A stretch of DNA of 64,000 bases from Pseudoxanthomonas mexicana (GCF_001556105.1 NZ_LSIF01000055.1:1-64000), one strand, 5' to 3'. Shown: positions 17,797 to 27,741, numbered from the stretch's first letter. Made by a program: numbers and translations. Notes: generated from the sequence alone by a model not told the origin.

Positions 17797-19212
17797 TCAG
17801 CCCATCAGCTGGTCGACCAGCCAGTACAGCAGGTTGAACGGCTTGGCCTTGTCGGCCTTGTCGTCCTGCTCGCTGGCATCGAGCACCTTGCCCTGGCCAT
17901 CGAGCACGCTGTCGATGAAGTGTTTCAGCTCCAGGTTCTGCGCCTGCACGTCGGCGTTCTTGAAGTCGACGATGGTGGTGCAGTGGCTCTCGTTGAGCGC
18001 GCGGTACTGCGGGAAATAACCGCCAAAATTGTTGAGGCCGTTCAGGCGATCGCGCAGGCGCGTGGTGTCGGTGTTCCAGCGGGCGTGGATGCGCGCCTGC
18101 TTGGTCGCCTGGTCCGGTGCATTGGCGATGTCGGGATAGAAGCGCTCGTACGAGTACGAGGAATAGTTGAGGTCCTTCCAGAAGTGCGTGTGGCCAAGGC
18201 GGTCGCTGGCGTACTTGCTGGACAGTGCGGGGTACAGGCTGCCGAGTTCGTTGAGGTCGAACTGCGGCAGACCGCTGGCGAGATAGGGCAGGGGGCCATT
18301 CGGCTGGTCCAGGCCCCAGGCGCTGCGGATCAGCGTCATCAGCGGCTGCGACGGGTAGTCGACCGGGTTGCCGTTCTTCGGTGTCGGGAAGATCGGGCCG
18401 GAGTCGTCGATCAGGAAGCTGCGCGTCGGCGCCAGGTCGCGGCGCAGCGGATGGTAGCTGGTCAGGGTGCCGGCGCCGCCGGCGCTGCAGCCGGTGGACA
18501 GCATCTGCGTGGGCCGCGGCAGGTTGTCCTTCAGCCAGCTCACCACCGCGCGCGTGTTGCGCGCGCCGTTGTGGTGCCACACCAGCGGCGCGTTCTGCCC
18601 GGTCGGGTCGTCGTACACGGCCACCTTGTCGCCGCTGTAGATGTCGCCGGTGCAGTAGGGCACGTAGACCATGTTCCAGCCCTGCGTCTTCACGCCATCG
18701 AAGGGACTGACGCGGGTGACGAAGGGACTGACCAGGCTGGCGCCCGGATTCAGCAGGCCCATGTAGTCGTCGGGAATGCCGTTGGGATTGCGCGCGCCGC
18801 GGATGCCGCTCTGGCCGCTGCAGCTGGCGTAGTCCCAGCACGCGCCGCCGCCTTCCATGTAGATGATGGTGTTGCGCGTGTTCGCCACACGGTTGACGAA
18901 GAACTTGAACGGCGAGCCGTCGCCACAGACCGCGCCGGTCGACGGGGCCAGCTGGATGGTCTGCCAGGCGTCGTAGCGGCCGGGCTGGAAGCCGTCGTTG
19001 AAGCCGGAGGGGTTGGACAGCAATGGATAGTTGCCGGTGCGCTGTGCAGCGGTGACCTTGTTGTCGGCCTTGGGCGGTGAGACCAGGTTCACCAGGGTCT
19101 GCCAGAAGCTGTAGTCGCCTTCCTCGGCTTTCAGCGGTGCGGCAATGGCCAGCGTCAGTGTCGCCGTGGCGAGGGCAAGCGACAGGCGGGTCGGTCGTAC
19201 GGGTGCAACCAT
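17797..19212 (-). CDS. secreted pectinacetylesterase-family (PAE/Notum) hydrolase
   Basis: A 471-residue exported protein; the signal peptide ends near PLKAEE. The alpha/beta-hydrolase features are the oxyanion-loop sequence MEGGGACWDYASC, the nucleophile elbow STGCSAGGAGT, an acidic residue in LIDDSGP and the histidine of ESHCTTIVDF, together with several cysteines likely in disulfides. The family includes plant pectin acetylesterases and animal Notum carboxylesterases; bacterial members are poorly studied, so substrate is open. The ATG at 19212 has a strong GGAGG upstream. The gene is followed by the membrane-anchored helical protein, a likely partner. Confidence 0.85.
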   Translation of the reverse strand: MVAPVRPTRLSLALATATLTLAIAAPLKAEEGDYSFWQTLVNLVSPPKADNKVTAAQRTGNYPLLSNPSGFNDGFQPGRYDAWQTIQLAPSTGAVCGDGSPFKFFVNRVANTRNTIIYMEGGGACWDYASCSGQSGIRGARNPNGIPDDYMGLLNPGASLVSPFVTRVSPFDGVKTQGWNMVYVPYCTGDIYSGDKVAVYDDPTGQNAPLVWHHNGARNTRAVVSWLKDNLPRPTQMLSTGCSAGGAGTLTSYHPLRRDLAPTRSFLIDDSGPIFPTPKNGNPVDYPSQPLMTLIRSAWGLDQPNGPLPYLASGLPQFDLNELGSLYPALSSKYASDRLGHTHFWKDLNYSSYSYERFYPDIANAPDQATKQARIHARWNTDTTRLRDRLNGLNNFGGYFPQYRALNESHCTTIVDFKNADVQAQNLELKHFIDSVLDGQGKVLDASEQDDKADKAKPFNLLYWLVDQLMG

Positions 19213-19585
19213 GATCGGATCCTCCGGAGAGTCAGACGGGACGTTCAACGGGATGGACTGCCTTGGTGTGCGGCACACCCTGGGGGCGGCGACCGTACAG
19301 CGGCGCATGGTGGTGGCTTCGAACGCTGGCGGGATTAAGTGCGCGTGATGGCGCCCGTTTTGGCTGTCGGTGCCCCCGACATTGGCCGCGATGCCCCCCT
19401 TCGACTGCCTCGCACCGCGCTCGGTAAACGCTGGCATCTCGCGTTGCAGCACGCGAGGGCGATCTCGTGCCGGCGTGCGCGATGACGGCCGCGCGACGGA
19501 TCGTTGCGGGAGGATGGCTTGCCGCGTTCGCGCCGCGGATCGAACATGCCGATTCGCCGCACGCGCGGCCGCGCCGGGGGATGGA
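19213..19585. other. divergent intergenic region, no gene seen
   Basis: 373 bases between the esterase and the DedA-rhodanese gene. It should hold both promoters. I see no convincing ORF, operator palindrome or RNA gene; only the ribosome binding sites at each end are clear. Confidence 0.6.
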
Positions 19586-20527
19586 ATGCAGGACGTGATC
19601 GACCGATACGGCGTGCTGCTGGTCTTCGCCAACGTGCTGGCGTTGTCGCTGGGCTTGCCCGTACCGGCCATGCCCACGCTGATCCTGGTCGGTGCCGGAC
19701 TGGCCTTGCAACCCGAGGCCATGTGGCTGCCGCTGCTCGGCGTGCTGGCGGTGTCGGTGGCCGCCAGCCTGATCGGCGACAGCGTCTGGTTCTATGCCGG
19801 TCGCCGCTACGGCAACCGCACGCTGCAGTCGCTGTGCCGGCTGTCGCTGTCGCGCGACACCTGCATGAAGCGCACCGAGCGCTTCTACGGGCGGTTCGGC
19901 ATCCGCGTCCTCTCGGTGGCGAAGTTCATTCCTGGTCTGTCGATGGTGTCCGTGCCCCTTGCAGGTGCGATGCAGGCACGGCTTCCGCTGTTCCTGCGCT
20001 ACGACGGCCTGGGTGCCGCGCTGTGGGCTTCGCTGGGACTGGGGCTCGGCGTGGTGTTCTCGCGGCAGGTGGAAACCGTCATCGACACGTTGTCGCAACT
20101 CGGTGCCGGTGCCGGCGTGCTGATCGGCCTTGCGCTGGGGGCCTACGTGGCGTGGCGCTGGTGGCGCCGTCGCACACTGCTGGCGTCGCTGGAGACGGCC
20201 CGGATCGAGCCGGTGGACCTGGAAGCGCTGCGGCAGGCCGGGCAGCCACCGGTGCTGTTCGACATCCGCGCGCCCGGCTTCCGCGATGTGGACCCCTTCG
20301 TGATTCCGGGCGCGGTGTTCGCCGACGAACGCGAGCTCGGCGGCATCCTGACGACGTACCCGCGCGAGGGCAAGGTTGTCATCTACTGCGCCTGCCCGGA
20401 TGAAGTGTCGGCCGCATGGATGGCGGCGAAGCTGCGCAAGGCGGGCTTCCGCGACGTGCTGCCGCTGCGGGGCGGGATCGATGCCTGGCGGCGTGCCGGT
20501 TACCGGGTGGAGCGCATCGGCGGCTGA
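19586..20527 (+). CDS. DedA-family membrane protein fused to a rhodanese domain
   Basis: A 313-residue fusion. Residues 1-195 form a DedA (VTT, SNARE-associated) membrane domain. It contains the re-entrant loop with LSLGLPVPAMPTLILVGAG, the FYAGRRYG segment and the FIPGLSMVSVPLAG motif. After a basic hinge (RWWRRRTLL) comes a cytosolic rhodanese domain with VLFDIRAPGFR and an active-site loop starting with cysteine (IYCACPDEVSAA), ending in LRGGIDAWRRAGY. DedA proteins move undecaprenyl phosphate and other lipids; the rhodanese may link this to sulfur or redox state. The ATG at 19586 follows a purine-rich GGGGGATGGA. Confidence 0.9.
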   Translation: MQDVIDRYGVLLVFANVLALSLGLPVPAMPTLILVGAGLALQPEAMWLPLLGVLAVSVAASLIGDSVWFYAGRRYGNRTLQSLCRLSLSRDTCMKRTERFYGRFGIRVLSVAKFIPGLSMVSVPLAGAMQARLPLFLRYDGLGAALWASLGLGLGVVFSRQVETVIDTLSQLGAGAGVLIGLALGAYVAWRWWRRRTLLASLETARIEPVDLEALRQAGQPPVLFDIRAPGFRDVDPFVIPGAVFADERELGGILTTYPREGKVVIYCACPDEVSAAWMAAKLRKAGFRDVLPLRGGIDAWRRAGYRVERIGG

Positions 20528-20540
20528 GGCCGCGCGCGGG

Positions 20541-21437
20541 TCAATGCTCGATGCAGACCCGGTTGCGGCCTTCGCTCTTGGCGCGGTACAGCGCGGCGTC
20601 GGCGGCGGCCATCATCCGGCTGCAGGTGTCGCGGTCGGGCGTCAGCGCGGCGATGCCGATGCTGACGGTGATCCGCTGGGGTTGGCCACCGGGACGGAAC
20701 ACTACCTCTTCCACCGCTTCGCGCAGGCGCTCGGCGAAGCCATAGGCCGCCTCGGGCCCGCATTCGGGCAGCAGCACCGCGAATTCCTCGCCGCCGATGC
20801 GCGCCGCGGCATCGTCGTTGCGCACGTGCCGGCGCACCAGCCCGGCGATCTGCTTCAGTACGTGGTCGCCGGAAATGTGGCCGTAGCGGTCGTTGATCGG
20901 CTTGAACAGGTCCACGTCGATGATGCACATGGTCAGCTCGCGCTGGTGGCGCATCGCGCGGGCGATCTCCTTCTCGACGGTCTCGATGAAGTGCCGGCGG
21001 TTGTACATCTCCGTCAGTGCATCGTGGGTGGCGAGCTGGTAGATCTCCTCGTGGTAGCGCGCTTCCACGCTGCTGTGGCTGATGAACTTCAGGATGCTCT
21101 CGCCCAGCGTGATGTGGTCGCCATCGGCCAGCACCATTTCCGATACCGGCGCGTCGTTGACGCGCGTGGTGTTGGTGGCGCCGAGGTCGCGCACGCGGTA
21201 GCTGTCGCCGTCGCGCCAGATCTCGCAGTGCAGTCGCGAGACGCTGTTGTGCGGGATGTGCAGGTCGGCTTCCTGCGAGCGCCCCACGCGGACGCGCGCG
21301 GTGTCGATGTCGGCGCGCCGGCCCAGTCCCTCGCCATGGATCACCACCACGCACGCAGACCGGTGGGACGCCGGCGTGGGGCCGTCGCTCAGGATGGTCC
21401 GTTGCGTGGTCGGTGGATTGAGGAAGTCCCGGGACAT
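20541..21437 (-). CDS. FHA-domain diguanylate cyclase
   Basis: A 298-residue cytosolic protein. The N-terminal FHA domain is seen as VRVGRSQEADLHI, SVSRLHCEI and GATNTTRVN, with the Gly-Arg, Ser, His and Asn expected for phosphothreonine binding. A short helix leads to a GGDEF domain with GGEEF. The inhibitory RxxD (RNDD) is five residues before GGEEF. It should make c-di-GMP when dimerised, perhaps on binding a phosphorylated partner. The ATG at 21437 is preferred over a TTG at 21488, because a TACACT -10 lies between them. Divergent from the Ser/Thr kinase, which may supply the phosphothreonine ligand. Confidence 0.93.
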   Translation of the reverse strand: MSRDFLNPPTTQRTILSDGPTPASHRSACVVVIHGEGLGRRADIDTARVRVGRSQEADLHIPHNSVSRLHCEIWRDGDSYRVRDLGATNTTRVNDAPVSEMVLADGDHITLGESILKFISHSSVEARYHEEIYQLATHDALTEMYNRRHFIETVEKEIARAMRHQRELTMCIIDVDLFKPINDRYGHISGDHVLKQIAGLVRRHVRNDDAAARIGGEEFAVLLPECGPEAAYGFAERLREAVEEVVFRPGGQPQRITVSIGIAALTPDRDTCSRMMAAADAALYRAKSEGRNRVCIEH

Positions 21438-21532
21438 GCGAGGGCGACTGGCAGGTGCGGTACCGAGTGTAACGGATCGGTCGGTCAACTCATGCTTCCG
21501 CTACCATGGTCGGGCGCACCGGGGACAGTGGC

Positions 21533-24274
21533 ATGACATCGCAACCTTACGACGACCTCGCACCGACCGAGAGCCTGGCCACGCGGCTGACGGACGCGCC
21601 CACGGCACCCGACGGCACGCTCGCGCCCGGCGCGCGGCTGGGGCGCTACCGCATCGAGGGCCTGCTGGGTCGAGGCGGCATGGGCGAGGTCTACCGGGCC
21701 GCACAGCTGGAGCCGGTCCGCCGTGAGGTCGCCCTGAAGCTGATGCGTGCCCAGCGCCTGCAGGCGCGCCACCTGGCCTGGTTCGAAGTCGAACGGCAGG
21801 TGCTGGCGCAGATGCGCCACCCCGCCATCGCGCAGATCTACGATGCCGGCACCACCGAGGAAGGCTATCCGTTCTTCGCGATGGAGCTGATCGATGGCAG
21901 TCCGATCACGCGCTATTGCCGCGACCAGCGCCTGCCGCTGGATGCGCGCGTGGCGTTGTTCATCCGTGTGTGCGAAGGCGTGCAGCACGCACATCACAAG
22001 GGCGTGGTGCACCGGGACCTGAAGCCGGGCAACCTGCTGGTGGATACGCTCGACGGCCGGCCCGCACCGAAGATCATCGATTTCGGCATCGCGATGGCGG
22101 CCTCGCTGGCTGGCGACGCCGCGCTGGAACGCGCCGGCACGCCCGAGTACATGAGTCCCGAGCAGGCGCATGGCGATGCGGCGCAGGTGGATACGCGCAG
22201 CGACGTCTATTCGCTGGGCGTGGTGCTGTGCGAACTGGTGACGGGCGTGCGCCCGGACGCGGCCGGCGAAACTTGGGCGGCGGAGACGCCGACCGCCATC
22301 GCGCCGTCGTCGCGTCTGGCCGCGTTGCCCGCGGACCAGGCGCAGCAGATGGCGCAGGAGCGGGGCCTGTCGCTGGCGCGGATGCGCGACCTGCTGCGTG
22401 GCGACCTCGACTGGATCGTGCTGAAGGCGATGCAGCACGAGCGCGACGCCCGCTACGACTCGGTGGCCGCGTTGGCCGACGACCTGCAGCGCTATCTCGA
22501 CGGCCGCGTGGTGTCGGCGGTGCCACCACGCCGCGGCTACACATGGCGCAAGTTCCTGCGCCGCCATCGCACGGCGGCCATCGCCGCAAGCGTCGCGCTG
22601 CTGGCGCTGCTGGGCGGGTTGGGCATGTCGCTGTACGGCCTGCAGCAGGCGCAGGCGCAACGCAGCGTCGCCGAGGCGCGCAGCGCGGAACTGGAGAAAG
22701 TCGCTGCGTTCCAGCAGTCGATGCTGGAAGGCATCGACATCGAAACCATGGGCGTGGGCCTGTCCGAAGGCCTGGTGCGCCAGGTCAGCAGCCTCGATCC
22801 GTCGGCGGCCGATGCGTTCGGCGCCACGCTGGCCAAGACCAGTACCGGCGACCTGGCGCGCGATCTGGTGGACCAGCAACTGCTCGCGAATGCGGAAGAG
22901 GCGATCACGCGCGATTTCGCCGACCAGCCCGACGTCGCGGCCAGCCTGCGCGAATCGGTGGGGCATGTGTATGCCGCCATCGGCCGTTACGACAAGGCGG
23001 CCGCGCATTTCGCGGAAGTGGCCGACTATCGAAGCCGGGTGCTCGGCGAAGGCGCGCAGGACACCCTGCGTGCGCGCAACGACCAGGTGCAGGCGCTGCT
23101 GGAAGGTGCGCACATCGACCAGGCCGAGGCAGTCCTGCAGAAGGCGTTGCCACGCGCCTTCGCCTTGCCGGACAACGACCGTGTGCGGGTGAAACTGGAA
23201 CTGGCGCAGGCGCAGGTGATCTCGGCGCGCGGCGACCGGCCGCGCGCGAAGGGCGTGGTCGAGGCCGTGCAGGCGCGCCTGCTGGCCAGCGCCGGCGAGG
23301 ACGATCCGGCGACGCTGGAAGCGACGAACGACCTGGCCGCCGTGCAGCGCAACCTCGGCGAACTGCCCGAGGCGCGCGCGAACATGGAGGCCGTGGTCGC
23401 CGGGCGCACGGCCACGCTCGGCGCCGACCACGAGGAGACGCTGTCGGCGATGGGCAATCTGGCGGTGCTGCGCATCATGAACCGCGAGAAGGCATCGGCG
23501 ATCACCCTGCAGCGCGACCTGACCGACCGCTACGTGCGCAGGCTGGGCAGCGAACATCCGGTCACGCTGCAGGCCCGCAGCACGCTGGCGACGATGATGA
23601 TCGATGGCGCCGATGCCGCTTCGGTCGACAAGGCATTGCCCCTGCTGCAGGAGGTGTTGGCGGCACGCGAGCGTGTGCTCGGGCGCGACCATCCGCAGAC
23701 CGTCCGTACGCGCCTGAACCTGGCCACGGCCTATGCCAGGCGCAAGGACTACGCCGCTGCATTGCCGCTGGAAGAACAGGTCATCACCGCGCGCAGCCGC
23801 ACACTGGGGCCGGGCCATCCGGACACCCTGTCCATTCTCGTCAACCACGCCGGCACGCTGCTCAATGCGGGCCAGGCGGAGGCGTCGCTGCGCCTGCTGG
23901 GCGATGTGCAGCCGCTGGCGCTGAAGACGCTGGGCGAGAAACACCCGCAGGCGCAGGCCACGATGGTCATCCGTGCCGAAGCGCTGCGGGTGCTCGGCCG
24001 CGTGCCGGAAGCGCTGGCCGAGTTCCAGCGCCTGTTCGAGCTGCGCCGGCGCGCGCTGGGCGAGACGCACGTGGAAACGCGCACGGCCGCCTGGAACCTG
24101 ATCGATGCCTACCGCGAACTCGGGCGCCCGGCGGAGGCGGAACCGCTGTACCGCCAGTACATCGCCCCGTTGCTGGCGGCGGACCCGAAGACACTGGCCG
24201 ACGCTGACGCCGAATTCGCCGAGCGTTACCGCGAGAACAAACGGCCGGGCAGGCAGCCGACGAAACGCGGCTGA
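21533..24274 (+). CDS. membrane Ser/Thr protein kinase with TPR-like repeats
   Basis: A 913-residue Hanks-type kinase. The N-terminal kinase domain has the glycine loop GRGGMGEVY, Lys69 (EVALKLM), HRDLKPGN (Asp162), DFGIA and a TPEYMSPEQ activation segment. A membrane segment (AIAASVALLALLGGLGMSL) follows near residue 345, preceded by RRHR. The rest is a long chain of tetratricopeptide-like helical repeats with LGxxHPxTLxxxxNLA patterns (for example RVLGRDHPQTVRTRLNLATA) and is probably periplasmic. The ATG at 21533 was chosen; an ATG at 21506 would add nine residues. Divergent from the FHA-cyclase gene. Confidence 0.92.
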   Translation: MTSQPYDDLAPTESLATRLTDAPTAPDGTLAPGARLGRYRIEGLLGRGGMGEVYRAAQLEPVRREVALKLMRAQRLQARHLAWFEVERQVLAQMRHPAIAQIYDAGTTEEGYPFFAMELIDGSPITRYCRDQRLPLDARVALFIRVCEGVQHAHHKGVVHRDLKPGNLLVDTLDGRPAPKIIDFGIAMAASLAGDAALERAGTPEYMSPEQAHGDAAQVDTRSDVYSLGVVLCELVTGVRPDAAGETWAAETPTAIAPSSRLAALPADQAQQMAQERGLSLARMRDLLRGDLDWIVLKAMQHERDARYDSVAALADDLQRYLDGRVVSAVPPRRGYTWRKFLRRHRTAAIAASVALLALLGGLGMSLYGLQQAQAQRSVAEARSAELEKVAAFQQSMLEGIDIETMGVGLSEGLVRQVSSLDPSAADAFGATLAKTSTGDLARDLVDQQLLANAEEAITRDFADQPDVAASLRESVGHVYAAIGRYDKAAAHFAEVADYRSRVLGEGAQDTLRARNDQVQALLEGAHIDQAEAVLQKALPRAFALPDNDRVRVKLELAQAQVISARGDRPRAKGVVEAVQARLLASAGEDDPATLEATNDLAAVQRNLGELPEARANMEAVVAGRTATLGADHEETLSAMGNLAVLRIMNREKASAITLQRDLTDRYVRRLGSEHPVTLQARSTLATMMIDGADAASVDKALPLLQEVLAARERVLGRDHPQTVRTRLNLATAYARRKDYAAALPLEEQVITARSRTLGPGHPDTLSILVNHAGTLLNAGQAEASLRLLGDVQPLALKTLGEKHPQAQATMVIRAEALRVLGRVPEALAEFQRLFELRRRALGETHVETRTAAWNLIDAYRELGRPAEAEPLYRQYIAPLLAADPKTLADADAEFAERYRENKRPGRQPTKRG

Positions 24275-24287
24275 GCCAGCGCGGAGG

Positions 24288-25196
24288 TCACTCGCCGGGC
24301 TTGGCGCCCGCGCTCGGCGCTTCCGAGGCGGCGCGACGGGACAGCACCGCTTCGCGGTGCGCGATGTACGCATTGGCGCCGAAGATGATGCCAGCGCCGA
24401 GCAGCGTCCAGCGGTCCAGCGTTTCGTCGAACAGCAGCCAGCCGAACAGCGCCACCACCGGCAGCTGCATGAAGCTGATCGGCGTCAGCGCCGACACTTC
24501 GCCCAGCTTGAGCGCGCGCGTCCACAGCATGTGGCCGCCGGTACCGAGCACGCCCGCCGCGATCACCCACACCCAGGTGATGCCCTGCGGCCATTCCCAT
24601 ACCGCCAGCGCCGGCAGCAGCGACATCGGTACCCATAGCAGCGTGGTGTAGATGACGATGCGGTCGGCCGGCTCGGTGTTCGAGAGTTGCTTGATCTGGA
24701 TCGCCACCAGCGCGCTCATCACCGCGGCCAGCACGGCGATCATCGCGTCGACCGTGAAGGCCGACGTGCCGGGACGCACGATGATCAACACGCCGATGAA
24801 GCCCAGTCCCACTGCCGTCCACCGGCGCGCGCGGACCTGTTCGTTGAGCATCGCGGCCGCCGCGAGGGTGACGAACAGCGGCGTGGAATACGACAGCGAC
24901 ACCGCCTGCGCGAGCGGCAGATGGCCGATGGCCCAGAAGCCGGCGAGCATCGAGCAGATGCCGATGACGCAGCGGAACAGGTAACGCGGGAACTGCGTGG
25001 TCTTCAGCAAGCCGGGACCGTGGCGCAGGATCAGCGGCGCGGCCGCGAGCAGGCCGAAGAAGTTGCGGAAGAACGCGATCTCGAACGTGTGCAGCGTGGC
25101 CGAGGCCAGCCGGATCGCCACCACCATCAGCGCGAAGAACACCGTGCTGCCCAGCATCAGCACGGCGGCGCGATAGTGGGCGGGCAGGGTAGGCAT
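24288..25196 (-). CDS. EamA/DMT-family transporter
   Basis: A 302-residue inner membrane protein with ten predicted membrane segments in two EamA repeats. The first runs through VFFALMVVAIRLASATLHTF to GFIGVLIIVRPG; the second has GHMLWTRALKLGEVSALTPI then a glycine-rich ending. It probably exports a small metabolite or amino acid. The ATG at 25196 lies 13 bases after the murB stop on the same strand, so it is the last gene of a pyrD-murB unit. It converges with the Ser/Thr kinase gene with only 13 bases between stops. Confidence 0.88.
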   Translation of the reverse strand: MPTLPAHYRAAVLMLGSTVFFALMVVAIRLASATLHTFEIAFFRNFFGLLAAAPLILRHGPGLLKTTQFPRYLFRCVIGICSMLAGFWAIGHLPLAQAVSLSYSTPLFVTLAAAAMLNEQVRARRWTAVGLGFIGVLIIVRPGTSAFTVDAMIAVLAAVMSALVAIQIKQLSNTEPADRIVIYTTLLWVPMSLLPALAVWEWPQGITWVWVIAAGVLGTGGHMLWTRALKLGEVSALTPISFMQLPVVALFGWLLFDETLDRWTLLGAGIIFGANAYIAHREAVLSRRAASEAPSAGAKPGE

Positions 25197-25209
25197 GGCG
25201 TCCCGTGAT

Positions 25210-26250
25210 CTACCAGCGTGCGCCGATGATCTTCGGTTCCGGTTCGATCGCGACGCCGAAGCGGGTTCTGACCGAGTCGGCGATCTTCCGCGCGAGCGCC
25301 AGCAGCTGCGCGCCCGTGGCTTCGCCGTGATTGACCAGCACCAGCGCATGCGCGGCCGACACGCCGGCGTCGCCGTCGCGGTGTCCTTTCCAGCCACAGG
25401 CCTCGATCATCCATGCGGCCGACAGCTTGCGGTTGTGGACCGCATCGCCACGGAACACCGGCAGCGTGGGGTAGTCGACCAGCAGTGCGTCGGCCTGCGC
25501 CTGGGACACGATCGGGTTCTTGAAGAAGCTGCCGGCATTGCCGACCACCGCGGGATCCGGCAGCTTGCGACGACGGATGCGGATGACCGCTGCACCGACG
25601 TCACGCGCGCTGGGCTCGACGATGCCCATCGCCGCCAGTTCCTCGCGGATGCCGGCATAGTCCAGGCGCAGGGCAGGCGTGCGCGGCAGCCGGAATTCCA
25701 CCGCCGTCACCAGATACCGGTCGGCGTCACGTTTGAACACGCTGTCGCGGTAGGCGAACGCGCACGCGTCGCGGTCCAGTCGCACGCGCGTGCCGTTGCG
25801 ACGGTCGAACGCTTCGACGATGTCGATGAATTCACCCACTTCGGTGCCGTAGGCGCCGATGTTCTGGATCGGCGAAGCGCCGGCGGTGCCGGGGATCAGC
25901 GCCAGGTTCTCCAGTCCGCACAGGCCCTGCTCCAGGGTCCACATCACCAGCGGATGCCACGCCACGCCGGCGTCGGCGCGGACGAGGGCATGCACGCCGT
26001 CGTCGGACAGCACGCGCAGATCGTGTGTGGCCATGGCGATGACGGCGCCCGGCGCATCGCCGGCGAACAGCAGGTTGCTGCCGCCGCCGATCACCAGGGT
26101 TTCGCCGTCGACCACCTGCGGCAGGGCGAGCACGTCGTCCAGCGCAGCGGCATCGTCGACTTCGATCAGCCACGGCGCCCGGGCAGGGACGCCGAAGGTC
26201 GTGCGTGCGCGCAGCGGGGCGTTTGCGGTGACGCGGTAGCCTGGGGTCAT
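25210..26250 (-). CDS. murB: UDP-N-acetylenolpyruvoylglucosamine reductase
   Basis: A 346-residue type I MurB, the flavoenzyme that reduces the enolpyruvyl group to make UDP-MurNAc for peptidoglycan. Visible: FAD-binding [31 protein letters not shown], the YRDSVFK segment, the catalytic serine region [10 protein letters not shown] and the Glu near the end in EPEPKIIG. Start ATG 26250 overlaps the pyrD stop (ATGA). Length agrees with E. coli MurB (342). Confidence 0.97.
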   Translation of the reverse strand: MTPGYRVTANAPLRARTTFGVPARAPWLIEVDDAAALDDVLALPQVVDGETLVIGGGSNLLFAGDAPGAVIAMATHDLRVLSDDGVHALVRADAGVAWHPLVMWTLEQGLCGLENLALIPGTAGASPIQNIGAYGTEVGEFIDIVEAFDRRNGTRVRLDRDACAFAYRDSVFKRDADRYLVTAVEFRLPRTPALRLDYAGIREELAAMGIVEPSARDVGAAVIRIRRRKLPDPAVVGNAGSFFKNPIVSQAQADALLVDYPTLPVFRGDAVHNRKLSAAWMIEACGWKGHRDGDAGVSAAHALVLVNHGEATGAQLLALARKIADSVRTRFGVAIEPEPKIIGARW

Positions 26251-27302
26251 TCCGGTGCCACCGGGCCACCGCTGCGGGCTTCGCGGCGGCGGCGGATGGC
26301 TTCGACGCATTCGCGGACCAGTTCGGGACCTCGATAGACCAGCCCGGTGTAGCACTGCACCAGCGAGGCGCCGGCGGACATCTTCGCCACCGCGTCGGCG
26401 CCGGACAGGATGCCGCCCACGCCGATCAGCGGGATCGAATGCGGCAGGCGCGTGCGCATGCGGCGCAGCACCAGCGTGGCCTGGCCCATCAGCGGGGCGC
26501 CGGACAAGCCGCCGGTTTCGCGCGCATGCGCATGGTCCTGCACGCTGATGCGCGACACCGTGGTGTTGCTGGCGATGACGCCATCGACCTGCATGTCGCC
26601 CAGTACCCGGGCGACCGCATCGATGTCGCTGTCGGACAGGTCCGGCGCGATCTTCACCAGCATCGGCACGCGCTTGCCATGCTGCGCGGCCAGGTCTTCC
26701 TGCGCCTCGCGCAAGGTGCCGATCAGCTGGCGCAGCGCCTGTTCTTCCTGCAGCTCGCGCAGGCCGGCCGTATTCGGTGAAGAGATGTTGACGGTGATGT
26801 AGTCCGCCACCGGGTACACGCGTTCGAGGCAGTACAGGTAGTCGGCGGCGGCGCGCTCGTTCGAGGTGTCCTTGTTCTTGCCGATGTTGATGCCGAGCAG
26901 GCCACGATCGCGGCGGGCGGCTTCGACATTGCGCACCAGTGCATCGACGCCGTCGTTGTTGAAGCCCAGGCGGTTGATGACGGCCTGGTGCTGCGGCAGG
27001 CGGAACATGCGCGGCTTCGGATTGCCCGGCTGCGGCTTGGGCGTGACCGTGCCGATCTCGACGAAGCCGAAACCCAGCGCGAACAGCGCGTCGATGTGCG
27101 CGCCGTTCTTGTCCATGCCGGCGGCAAGGCCGACGGGATTGGGGAACGTCAGGCCCATGACCTTGGTCGGCATCGGCGTGATCGGCCGTGCCACCAGCGG
27201 TGTGGTGCCGGTGCGGTAGGCCAGGTCGAGCGCCTTCAGGCCCATGCCATGGGCGGTCTCGGCGTCGAGGCCGAAGAGGAAGGGGCGGGCGAACGAATAC
27301 AT
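26247..27302 (-). CDS. pyrD: dihydroorotate dehydrogenase (quinone), class 2
   Basis: A 351-residue membrane-associated enzyme of pyrimidine synthesis that oxidises dihydroorotate and passes electrons to quinone. The short N-terminal amphipathic helix ([18 protein letters not shown]) is typical of class 2. Other family signatures are [47 protein letters not shown] with the catalytic serine, and IGVGGILSG. The ATG at 27302 gives the family length (E. coli 336). murB overlaps its 3' end. Confidence 0.97.
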   Translation of the reverse strand: MYSFARPFLFGLDAETAHGMGLKALDLAYRTGTTPLVARPITPMPTKVMGLTFPNPVGLAAGMDKNGAHIDALFALGFGFVEIGTVTPKPQPGNPKPRMFRLPQHQAVINRLGFNNDGVDALVRNVEAARRDRGLLGINIGKNKDTSNERAAADYLYCLERVYPVADYITVNISSPNTAGLRELQEEQALRQLIGTLREAQEDLAAQHGKRVPMLVKIAPDLSDSDIDAVARVLGDMQVDGVIASNTTVSRISVQDHAHARETGGLSGAPLMGQATLVLRRMRTRLPHSIPLIGVGGILSGADAVAKMSAGASLVQCYTGLVYRGPELVRECVEAIRRRREARSGGPVAPE

Positions 27303-27316
27303 GGACGCGCGCGGGC

Positions 27317-27595
27317 TCAGCTCAATGTCGCCAGCCAGGCCAGGCCGCCCAGGAACAGGAAGATCACGGCGATACCGAGGACCCACAGCAGCGCCGACAC
27401 CCAGCCCAGCACCAGGCCGCCGATCGCCAGGCCGTCGCCGTCCATCGTGCCTGCACTGCGCCGGATTTCGGCGCGCGCCATGTGGCCGGTGATGATGGCC
27501 ACGATCGTGCCGATGAAGGGAAGCAGGGTCCAGCCGAGGATGCCGGACACGAGGCTGGCGATGGCGAGGCTGCTGGTGGTGCGGGCTTGGTTCAT
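27317..27595 (-). CDS. small DUF4190-type membrane protein
   Basis: A 92-residue protein with two or three hydrophobic segments. The opening [20 protein letters not shown] followed by a membrane segment and MARAEIRRS fits DUF4190 proteins, which carry a conserved G..A..EI.RS turn. Function is unknown. The ATG at 27595 has GGAG eight bases upstream. It is just upstream of pyrD on the same strand (14 bases). Confidence 0.78.
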   Translation of the reverse strand: MNQARTTSSLAIASLVSGILGWTLLPFIGTIVAIITGHMARAEIRRSAGTMDGDGLAIGGLVLGWVSALLWVLGIAVIFLFLGGLAWLATLS

Positions 27596-27648
27596 CAGGT
27601 ACTCCGTGCAGGGGTCAGGGAGGTGCGATGGCACTGGATCGGGCAGGC

Positions 27649-27676
27649 AAAAAAACGCCACCCGTGAAGGGTGGCG
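27649..27676 (-). terminator. rho-independent terminator of the aldehyde dehydrogenase gene
   Basis: Read on the minus strand: CGCCACCC, five-base loop, GGGTGGCG, then seven T. It lies downstream of the aldehyde dehydrogenase gene and before the DUF4190 gene, and separates the two units. Confidence 0.88.
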
Positions 27677-27741
27677 CGATTATCCCAGATGCAGGCCCGT
27701 CCGGGGCGGCCCGCATGCGGGCACGGCGTCCGTACGGCAGG

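Noticed and set aside
21485..24373. 962-codon open frame on the minus strand opposite the Ser/Thr kinase
   Set aside because: Pure shadow of the kinase gene; composition is His/Arg/Gln rich without any motif.
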